From Paenibacillus caseinilyticus (GTDB lineage Bacteria > Bacillota > Bacilli > Paenibacillales > NBRC-103111), in contig NZ_JAQAGY010000021.1 in assembly GCF_027533645.1 (NCBI RefSeq), forward strand, positions 1 to 64,000: DNA of 64,000 bases. Direction: 5' to 3'. Both the position numbers and the translations under genes were made by a program. Of the stretch, positions 26,627 through 34,416 are shown piece after piece. The notes below the pieces were generated by a model. It saw nothing but the letters and a program-made list of their open reading frames with translations. It searched no databases and was not told the origin of the DNA. Position 1 is the stretch's first letter; every line of letters starts with the position of its first letter.

Positions 26627-26666
26627 TAAAAAAACCACAACACGAGGCTTGCTCGCATTGTGGTTT
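26627..26666 (-). terminator. Terminator closing the PKS/NRPS operon
   Basis: On the minus strand AAACCACAA and TTGTGGTTT pair, with an inner GCGAG/CTCG stem, followed by TTTTATG. It lies about 40 bases past the sbnB stop and marks the downstream end of the large biosynthetic operon. Confidence 0.82.
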
Positions 26667-26703
26667 CAGTGAACCCCTAATTCCAGACAGACGGTCACGC
26701 CAC

Positions 26704-27756
26704 CTAGCTGTTGCTGATCTCTCTCTCCAGCCAGCTGGCAGGGAAGAAGGAACCGATTCTTGTCCCTGCCTGGTGCTCCAGCGCACGCTGATACACATAT
26801 TCGCCTAAAGCGATATCCAGTATGCCGAGACCGAAGGCGCTGTACACAACTGGCTTCCCCCGCTCTTTCGCCCGGGCCTTACCGAGTAGAATATCTCCTA
26901 TCGTGGCGCGTATAAAGGTTCTGTCGCCCGACTGCTGCTCTGCCAAATGGACGGAGGTTTGAGCCCTGCAGCAATGGTCTATGTCATCCACGACATTATC
27001 GGCTGCAAGAATCGCATCGGCGCTTATGTCGCGTAGCGAGGTATGCAGGATGACTGTGTCCGGCGAACACATGGACAGGTCTTGAATGTGCGGCTTCACA
27101 GCCGTTGTGGCCAGCGCCACCACATCGGCCTGCGCCAGTATGGATTCCATTTCAGGCATCAGGAGTATCTTGACATGAGGCGCCAACTCCTGGCATTTGC
27201 GTTTATACTGCTCCGCCCTTCCCTGATCCACATCATAGACAAGCAAGGTCTGAAGCTCCGGTCTGAGGCTCATCAGAAACTGGAAGGTCTCAAAGTTGAT
27301 CAGCCCGCAGCCGATGATCCCGGCCTTAAGAAGCGGCTTATCCTCCAGCAGCTTGTCCGCCGCCAGCGCAGCACCTGCAGCGGTCCGCTTCGCACTGATC
27401 ACAGAGCTCTCCAGGATCGCTTTTGGACGGCCGTTTCTCATGTCATTGAGAATCAGGGTGGCGGAAGCCCGCTCGATCCCTTGGTGTATGTTATCAGGGA
27501 ATGAGGCGATCCACTTTAAGCCTGCCACCTGGAAATCTCCTCCCAGATAGGCGGTCAGCGCAATAATACGTTCCCTCTCCCGGTTAGGGAACCGGAGAAA
27601 GGTGGAGTGAGGAAGCTCGCTGTCCCCCAGACTGTGTATCTGATACGCGGCCTGCACGATTTGTACGGTCTCTACCTCCCGCCCTGACAAGATGTCTACG
27701 ATTTCATCCCCGGTGAGCAGTACCATCTGATCTTGCTGTGTGGCTAGATTAGTCAT
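26704..27756 (-). CDS. sbnB: SbnB-like N-(2-amino-2-carboxyethyl)-L-glutamate dehydrogenase
   Basis: 350-aa ornithine-cyclodeaminase-fold NAD enzyme. In staphyloferrin B synthesis SbnB oxidatively splits N-(2-amino-2-carboxyethyl)-L-glutamate to L-2,3-diaminopropionate plus 2-oxoglutarate. The substrate-binding part (GLKWIASFPDNIHQGIERASA, about 80-100) and the NAD Rossmann motif (AGIIGCGLINFETFQFL, about 145-160) are evident. ATG 27756 was chosen (AAGGGG about 11 bases upstream, 8-bp overlap with sbnA). A longer frame to 27906 runs inside sbnA. It lies next to an SbnA homologue, which supports this role over plain ornithine cyclodeaminase. Last gene of the cluster. Confidence 0.88.
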   Translation of the reverse strand: MTNLATQQDQMVLLTGDEIVDILSGREVETVQIVQAAYQIHSLGDSELPHSTFLRFPNRERERIIALTAYLGGDFQVAGLKWIASFPDNIHQGIERASATLILNDMRNGRPKAILESSVISAKRTAAGAALAADKLLEDKPLLKAGIIGCGLINFETFQFLMSLRPELQTLLVYDVDQGRAEQYKRKCQELAPHVKILLMPEMESILAQADVVALATTAVKPHIQDLSMCSPDTVILHTSLRDISADAILAADNVVDDIDHCCRAQTSVHLAEQQSGDRTFIRATIGDILLGKARAKERGKPVVYSAFGLGILDIALGEYVYQRALEHQAGTRIGSFFPASWLEREISNS

Positions 27757-28744
27757 GAAGATGCACCCCTTGCAAATGAGATTGGACCCATTCCTCCGAA
27801 TAGACGGTATCCATGTAACGCTCGCCGCTGTCTGCAAAAATCGCCACGCAGGTGGCATTGTCGGGAATCTCCGGCTCCAGCTTCCTGATAGCCGTAACAA
27901 TCGCACCGGAAGAACCGCCGGCGAGAATCGATTCCTTCTCCAGAAGCAGCCGGCAGCCGTCCACGCAATCCATATCTGTCACATGCACCTGCATATACTC
28001 CATACCGGGCTGGAACAGTTCCGGTACCCTGGCCGCTCCGTGACCGGGTATTAACCGCTTGGCACGCCCTTTATCGCCGAAGATTACACTCCCCTGCGCA
28101 TCGACTGCCACAATCCGAGTGCTAAGCCCGTGATGATGAATATATTCGAAGCATCCCCGGAAGGTGCCGCAGGTGCTGACGGACAGGAACAGATAGTCAG
28201 GCTCACTTTGCAAGGCCCCAATGACCTCGCTCATGAGATTACGGTGTGCAAGAGGGTTATCGGGATTGGCATACTGGTTGCACCAAAAGCTGTTGGGCGT
28301 GTTCTCCTTCAACCATTGGACGCGGTTGATTCTCGCCTGCAGGTATTCCCCTGTCAGCGGATCCGGGTCACTCACCATGTCGATGACAGCCCCGTAAGCG
28401 CGTAGAATTTTGATCGTCTGCCGATTCGTCTTCGGATCCAGGACGCAAATAAAGCGGAGACCCAAATAATTCGCCAGCTGGGCCAGACCTACCGCCAAAT
28501 TGCCGGAGCTCGATTCAATAATGGTGGTGCCCTCGTTGATATCCCCCCGCTTCCACGCTTCCCTGATCATGCTCAGCGCGGTCCGGTCTTTGATGCTGGA
28601 GCCCGGATTGCACATCTCAAGCTTTCCGTACAGGTGGAAGCGGTTTTGCGGAAGGAGGCGTTCCAGCTTCAAAAGAGGGGTATTGCCGATTAAAGAGAGA
28701 ATTCCTGCGTCCGGGAATGCGCGCGTTTGCGTTGTGTTGGTCAT
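27749..28744 (-). CDS. sbnA: SbnA-like N-(2-amino-2-carboxyethyl)-L-glutamate synthase
   Basis: 331-aa PLP enzyme of the cysteine-synthase fold. SbnA joins O-phosphoserine and L-glutamate, giving the substrate of SbnB. Seen: the PLP lysine in NPGSSIKDRTAL (about residue 50), the SSSGNLAVGLA loop (about 80), and the PLP-phosphate glycine loop STCGTFRG (about 190). ATG 28744 (AGGTGGAG about 12 bases upstream) is preferred to the GTG at 28756. It overlaps sbnB by 8 bp and starts 37 bp after the NRPS-PKS gene, so diaminopropionate is presumably made for this assembly line. Confidence 0.88.
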   Translation of the reverse strand: MTNTTQTRAFPDAGILSLIGNTPLLKLERLLPQNRFHLYGKLEMCNPGSSIKDRTALSMIREAWKRGDINEGTTIIESSSGNLAVGLAQLANYLGLRFICVLDPKTNRQTIKILRAYGAVIDMVSDPDPLTGEYLQARINRVQWLKENTPNSFWCNQYANPDNPLAHRNLMSEVIGALQSEPDYLFLSVSTCGTFRGCFEYIHHHGLSTRIVAVDAQGSVIFGDKGRAKRLIPGHGAARVPELFQPGMEYMQVHVTDMDCVDGCRLLLEKESILAGGSSGAIVTAIRKLEPEIPDNATCVAIFADSGERYMDTVYSEEWVQSHLQGVHLHD

Positions 28745-28781
28745 TTTCTTTATCACTCTCCACCTGATTTGGGTTCTTGTA

Positions 28782-31700
28782 CTATGGATTCGTAACCAAG
28801 TCTACTTCCGGGTTTGGCGTCTGCACCCAGTAACGTTCTCTTTGAAACGGATACGTCGGCAACGGTATCCGGTAAGGCAGGTCCGTATCGTACAGCTGAT
28901 TCCAATCTACCCTTTCACCGGCAGTCCACCCCCGTAAGAGCTCATCAGCAGAGGCTGACCGCAGGTTCTCCGGACCGGATTTCTCTGCGATGCCGCCGAG
29001 GGGGCCGCCAGTCTCTTCCACCATCTCAGCGGAACCTCTATAGTACTGATCGGGCTCCAGCGTCCCCTGGACAAAACGTGATAGTTTCTCATACAGTTCG
29101 TTCAGCCCGTCCGCAGTGAAGCCCAGACGCTCTGCGAATTCCTCCCGGCCGGTTTGTAAGGTGTAGGCAAGATCCTGCAGCGCAGGGAGATGCGGCGGCC
29201 GCTGACCTCCGTTCGGACTGGAAGGCACCAGATGTCCGACAAATTCAGCCAGCTTGACAGCATATTCATGAAGCGAGCGTTCGCACCTGGCCGACAAGGG
29301 GATGGCATACCTTGTTTTTGTCGCCAGTCCTTCCGTCACAGGCGGCCTTGCTGCAAGGCGCGGGTTGATATATTCCTCCACTACGGCGTGAGCGATGACA
29401 CCCCCGCCGCCAAAAGAACTAATGCCGGCTCTTCTCGGCCTGCGTACGCCGGACGGATCGATGTCGGGTTTCCAGGACGTATTCGATTTCACGATATATA
29501 GCGGACTGTCTTCCAGCTCCAAGTAAGGATTCAATTCGCTGATATTGACATTGCCGGGTATTACTCCATGCTGCATGGATAATATCACCTTCAGCAGGCC
29601 GGCAAGCCCCCCTGCCGCTTCCATATGACCCAGGTTGGATTTCACCGAGCCGATGCCACAGGAATACGCTTGCCGCTCTAGTGGCATACGGGCCAAGGTC
29701 TCTTTCATCGTACTGTTCAGCGCATTCACTTCCACGGCGTCCACCAGGCTGATTCCCGGACCGTGTACCTCCACGTAATCCAGCGAACACAACTCAACGC
29801 CGCTAAGTCGGCAGGTTTCCTTCAACAGTTCCGACTGGGCGCTTGCCTTGGGAGCGGTAAAGGAGCTGGAACGGCCGACATGTCGGGTAACGCAGCCCCT
29901 GATGACGGCATGGATATGATCGTGATCGGCAATTGCCGCCTTGAGCGGTTTCAATACGACCGAGATGACACCCTCCGCCCTCACATACCCGTCCGCCGTC
30001 TTGTCGAAGGTCTTGCACCGCCCGTCACTGCTCAGCTTGCCCAGTTCGTCGAATACCATGAACAGCCTCGGACTCAGAATCAGATTGCTTGCGCCCACGA
30101 TCGCCGTATCGCATGCCCCGCTGCGAAGCGCCTCCACTCCCCGGCTTAGTGCCGTAAGCGAGCTGGAGCAGGCCGTATCGACCGCCTCACTCGGGCCTGT
30201 GAGATCAAAATAGTGGGAGATCATATTCGGGATCAGGGTACGCTCCATGCCCGCCGCCGCATGCAGATCAAAGTTAAACCCGCTCTGGCGAAGCACATCC
30301 ATATAGTCCGTATAAGCTACGGCTGTAAAGACGCCTGCGCGACCGGCCGCCAGTTGCGACATTTTATACCCCGCATCCTCCACCGCTCCCCAGGCCGTCT
30401 CCAGCATGAGGCGCTGCTGGGGATCCATCTGGATAGCCCGCTTAGCAGGGATGCCAAAGAAGCCGGCGTCAAAGCGGTCTACATCGGCAATAAACCCGCC
30501 CCACCGGGCCTTCGTATGTTCCCCGGAGACTTTGCGCCAGTTCCATCGGTCTTCGGGAATCTCGGTGATGACGTCGATGCCGTGAATGAGGTTGTTCCAC
30601 AGCTCCGATACGCTGCCTGCGCCTGGAGTGCGCGCATCCATTCCGATCACCGCAACAGCTGAGTCCATCCAGTCCTCATATTCCCTCTCGGCCGTGGCCG
30701 TTGCGGCTGGGCCTACGTTCTCCCCCGATGCAGCGTGCTTCCCGTAGCTCTTGTTCTGCTGATCGGCGACGTCTGGAGCAGCGGCTGCTGCCCTCTGACG
30801 CAGTGCATCCGCATAGGAAGTTGTCAGCTCCTCCAGGTGACTGCCCATCAAATAACGGATAATGCCGTTCGCTGTGGCAAAATCGAAAAATTGGGGCGGT
30901 GCAATGCGCACATTGTACATTTCTTCGAGCTTGGCGCTGAGCGATATGAATTTGATCGAATTAAAGCCGTTCTCAATCAAATTCGCCCGGTTGTTCAACT
31001 CAGCGGGACTCTTGTTCATTAGCCCGGCAATAACGGCTCCGATATCCCGATCCAACCAGCCTTGCAGCAGCAGAAGGAGTTCCCTCTCATCCAGCCGTTG
31101 CGGCACAGGCTCAGCCGCAGGGAAGCTAGGCACTGTCCCGGCCTCATGGCCGTCCGGCCCCAACTTCCTGGATGGGCCAGCCCCCGGATCCGCCATCCCG
31201 GTCCTATCTTGCTCCTCTAGCTTTATCCCCTGTGCGAGATGCGCTGACTGTTCTGATACACCATAACTCTTGGTGATTTCACTTAACGGTTGGGCGGTCA
31301 GCCAGTTCCGGTCGATCTTGCCGTTCGGAGATAAGGGGAATTGGCGCAGCTGCACCCATACCGTAGGCACCATGTACTCCGGCAGGGACTGGACCAGCAT
31401 GCTAATATACTCTCTCTGCCGGCCGGTTGCCGTGGAGTCAGGCCGGTCTTCAACGGCAAGCCAAAAGGCGACAAGCATCTTGTCATCCAGATTCTCTCCC
31501 CTGGCGACGGCGACGGCATCTTTTAGTCCCGGAAGCTTCTGCATCGCAGCTTCAATCTCGCCAAGCTCAATCCGGAAACCGCGTACCTTCACCTGATGAT
31601 CGATCCGGCCATGGTATTCGATGTCCCCGCCGGGCAGATACCTTGCCCTGTCTCCCGTCCGGTAGAGCCTGCCGCCTGGCACGGTTGACAAATGATCTCT

Positions 31701-34373
31701 GAGAAACGCACTCTGCGTTCGTTCGGGATCATTCAGATACCCGCGGCCGACTCCTTCGCCGGCAACATAAAGCTCGCCAATCACACCAGCTGGAACGGGC
31801 TCAAGATAACGGTCCAGAATAAACAGGCGCGTGTTCTGAATCGCACGGCCGATCGGCATAATGGCCGTGTGCGGCGGCGGCGGCGCGTGAAGCACATAAT
31901 GGGTCACATCATCAGAGCATTCCGTCGGGCCGTAAGCGTTAATCAAAGGAATGGAGGGATATCGGTTGAACCATCTCGCGCATAGATTGGGCGGAAGTGC
32001 TTCACCGGTCACCATCATCCATCTCAGACTATGAAGTTTCTCCGCCAAGTCGGCTCTTGCGCCGATAACATCCAGCACCGCATGAAGCAGGGAAGGAACC
32101 ATCTCGAGGACCGTTGCCCCAGAAGAGGCAACCGCTTCTAGGAAGGGAACCGGATCCATGACCAGCCCATCCTCCATGATCCGCGTCGTCCCCCCCATTA
32201 CGATGGCCGACAGGAATTGCCACACGGAAATATCAAAGCACTGGGAAGCATTTTGAACGACAACATCCCCCGGGCCGAGCGACATCTCGTTGATTTTGGC
32301 ATAGAGATGATTCAGCATTCCCCGGTGTTCCACCATCGCGCCCTTCGGTTTCCCTGTGGAACCCGAAGTGTAGATGACATAAGCCAAATGGTCGCCAGTG
32401 ACGCGAATCCCCGGATTGCCGCAATCTTCCTGGCGCCCATACAGCATATGAATCGGCAACACCGGGCAATCCCCCGGATGTTCGCCGGTGTTGGAGAGTG
32501 AGCGACCCGGACCGGTCAGCAGCACTTTGGCTTTGCTATCCCGTATAATGCCAAGGTGCCGGCTCGCCGGATGCTTCGGATCGAGGGGGATGTAGGCCGC
32601 ACCCGATTTGAACACGCCCAGTATGGCAATCAGGAAATCGCAGCTGCGGTCCGCCAGAATGCAGATTCGCTCATCCGGCGACGCTCCCCGGTCCAGCAGC
32701 GCTTGCGCCACTTCGTTCGCATAGGAATTCAGCTGGGCATAGGTAAGAGATCTTGTGCTGTCTTGTGCGGCCAAAGCATGCGGCGTTCGGGCTGCCTGCA
32801 GTTCAAACAGCTCGTGCAGCCGGTATTCACGCGGATAGGGTACCGTCGTATCGTTCCACTGCTCGAGCAGAAGGAGCCTTTGCGGCGGACTAAGCAGGGC
32901 AAGCCTGCTGATCGGCAGCTGCGGTTGTTCCGCGATGCTCTGCAGCAGGGTAACAAAGCAGCCTGCCATTCGAAGGATGGTGTCTTTTTCAAACAGATCG
33001 GCATCATAGCGGAATGCACCCGCGAACCGCTCACCCAGCTTGGTCATCACGAGCATGAGATCGTTCTGCCCTTCTTCACTAGGCAGGTCGAACGGCATCC
33101 AAAGCTCTGTTGCCGTACTGCCAGCCTGCTGCGCTTTCCGGATATCATCGATGAAGACGAACATCACCTGGAGCAGCTGCTGCCGGCTTGCATCCGGCTT
33201 CAAACCCAGCTTGTCCAGCAGCAAGGCGAACGGATATTCCTGATGCTCCAGTGCTTCCAGTACGGTCTGCTTCACCTGCCGGGCAAAGTCGGAAAAGCTA
33301 GGTTCGCCTCCGCAATCCGCCCGGATCACAACGGCATTGATGAAATAGCCGACCACGCCGGTCCAAGACGGATTCGTTCTTCCTGTCGCAGGGGTTCCGA
33401 CCAGCAGCTCGTCTTGGCCCGTGAATCGGTGCAGCAGCACCAAGTACGCAGCGAGGAGCGTGACATAAAGACTGCAGCCGGTGCCGGCCATGCTCTGTGA
33501 TAATCTCGTCAATAGTCCGGAATCCACTTCAAAAGAAACGGAATCCCCGTTGCCCTTCTGTACGGTCTTCCGCGGGTAATCGGCAGGCAGCCGGACTTCC
33601 GGCAGCTCTCCGGATAAACGCCTGCACCAATAGGCGGCGAGCGACTCGCCTTGGGGGGACATCAGCATCCGCTGCTGATCTTTGACGTAATCTTCATAAG
33701 GGTACGAAAGAGGTGCAAGGACCGCCTCCCTGCCTTGGATCCATGAGCGGTAGCAGGTTTCCAGCTCGCCTACGATCAAATGGTAGGACCAAGCGTCCAT
33801 GATAATATGATGAGCCGTCAGCACCAGGCAGCTGCTGTCTGCAAGCCGGAACAGCTCGGCCCGGAACAAGGGCCCTTGATCGAGCCGGAAAGGCATCTTG
33901 CCGCATCGGGTCATCTCGGCTCGGGCTCTTTCTTCCGAATACGTGCGGCAGTCGTATACCTGCCAATGCACGCGCTTCCTGTCATAGATGACCTGAAGCA
34001 CATCGGGCCCGGCGCTGCGGAAGACGGACCGCAGGGAGCTGTGCCTGTCGGTTACCTGCTGGCAGGCCTGCTCAAGCGCATATTCGTCCACCTGGGCGGA
34101 CAAACGGAGGCCCAGTACGGTGTTATAGGCCGTACCGGCGGGATCGAATTGATGGATCATCCACATGGCCTTCTGGGCGGGAGATACCGGAGCCAGCCTG
34201 AAGCTGTCTCCGAGGCTTGTAATCTTGCCGAACTCGGAGCGATGGGACAGCAGCTCCATTCGCAGCTCCTCTGTCATCGCCCCGTGGTCATCGCTGTAAC
34301 GCAGTTTGCCTTCCTCTACTTTGAAAGCGATATCCTTTAGCATCAGTTGGTTAAGCAGGGAAAATAAACCCAT
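28782..34373 (-). CDS. Hybrid NRPS-PKS: TubC docking-C-A-PCP-KS
   Basis: 1863 aa. Domains: TubC-type N-terminal docking domain (1-52); condensation domain (about 56-480, HHIIMDAW at 188-195, with Ala replacing the usual Gly after Asp); adenylation domain (about 505-1030, YTSGSTGKPKG, NAYGPTE, A10 Lys1019); carrier domain (about 1095-1180, Ser1139 in ENGFNSI); ketosynthase (about 1240-1670, Cys1402, His1537, His1583) plus post-KS linker. No KR, TE or final carrier follows. Specificity residues by PheA alignment read D I W E M T A D D K, a code I do not recognise; the acidic positions and neighbouring sbnAB suggest diaminopropionate. KS motifs are eroded (HGPGIS for HGTGT, GVIAH for GTNAH). ATG 34373 has GGAGG 5 bases upstream. 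Confidence 0.93.
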   Translation of the reverse strand: MGLFSLLNQLMLKDIAFKVEEGKLRYSDDHGAMTEELRMELLSHRSEFGKITSLGDSFRLAPVSPAQKAMWMIHQFDPAGTAYNTVLGLRLSAQVDEYALEQACQQVTDRHSSLRSVFRSAGPDVLQVIYDRKRVHWQVYDCRTYSEERARAEMTRCGKMPFRLDQGPLFRAELFRLADSSCLVLTAHHIIMDAWSYHLIVGELETCYRSWIQGREAVLAPLSYPYEDYVKDQQRMLMSPQGESLAAYWCRRLSGELPEVRLPADYPRKTVQKGNGDSVSFEVDSGLLTRLSQSMAGTGCSLYVTLLAAYLVLLHRFTGQDELLVGTPATGRTNPSWTGVVGYFINAVVIRADCGGEPSFSDFARQVKQTVLEALEHQEYPFALLLDKLGLKPDASRQQLLQVMFVFIDDIRKAQQAGSTATELWMPFDLPSEEGQNDLMLVMTKLGERFAGAFRYDADLFEKDTILRMAGCFVTLLQSIAEQPQLPISRLALLSPPQRLLLLEQWNDTTVPYPREYRLHELFELQAARTPHALAAQDSTRSLTYAQLNSYANEVAQALLDRGASPDERICILADRSCDFLIAILGVFKSGAAYIPLDPKHPASRHLGIIRDSKAKVLLTGPGRSLSNTGEHPGDCPVLPIHMLYGRQEDCGNPGIRVTGDHLAYVIYTSGSTGKPKGAMVEHRGMLNHLYAKINEMSLGPGDVVVQNASQCFDISVWQFLSAIVMGGTTRIMEDGLVMDPVPFLEAVASSGATVLEMVPSLLHAVLDVIGARADLAEKLHSLRWMMVTGEALPPNLCARWFNRYPSIPLINAYGPTECSDDVTHYVLHAPPPPHTAIMPIGRAIQNTRLFILDRYLEPVPAGVIGELYVAGEGVGRGYLNDPERTQSAFLRDHLSTVPGGRLYRTGDRARYLPGGDIEYHGRIDHQVKVRGFRIELGEIEAAMQKLPGLKDAVAVARGENLDDKMLVAFWLAVEDRPDSTATGRQREYISMLVQSLPEYMVPTVWVQLRQFPLSPNGKIDRNWLTAQPLSEITKSYGVSEQSAHLAQGIKLEEQDRTGMADPGAGPSRKLGPDGHEAGTVPSFPAAEPVPQRLDERELLLLLQGWLDRDIGAVIAGLMNKSPAELNNRANLIENGFNSIKFISLSAKLEEMYNVRIAPPQFFDFATANGIIRYLMGSHLEELTTSYADALRQRAAAAAPDVADQQNKSYGKHAASGENVGPAATATAEREYEDWMDSAVAVIGMDARTPGAGSVSELWNNLIHGIDVITEIPEDRWNWRKVSGEHTKARWGGFIADVDRFDAGFFGIPAKRAIQMDPQQRLMLETAWGAVEDAGYKMSQLAAGRAGVFTAVAYTDYMDVLRQSGFNFDLHAAAGMERTLIPNMISHYFDLTGPSEAVDTACSSSLTALSRGVEALRSGACDTAIVGASNLILSPRLFMVFDELGKLSSDGRCKTFDKTADGYVRAEGVISVVLKPLKAAIADHDHIHAVIRGCVTRHVGRSSSFTAPKASAQSELLKETCRLSGVELCSLDYVEVHGPGISLVDAVEVNALNSTMKETLARMPLERQAYSCGIGSVKSNLGHMEAAGGLAGLLKVILSMQHGVIPGNVNISELNPYLELEDSPLYIVKSNTSWKPDIDPSGVRRPRRAGISSFGGGGVIAHAVVEEYINPRLAARPPVTEGLATKTRYAIPLSARCERSLHEYAVKLAEFVGHLVPSSPNGGQRPPHLPALQDLAYTLQTGREEFAERLGFTADGLNELYEKLSRFVQGTLEPDQYYRGSAEMVEETGGPLGGIAEKSGPENLRSASADELLRGWTAGERVDWNQLYDTDLPYRIPLPTYPFQRERYWVQTPNPEVDLVTNP

Positions 34374-34416
34374 AGGAGCCTCCTTCTTGTCGTCCGTTCC
34401 ATTCTTGCGCCGTGGT

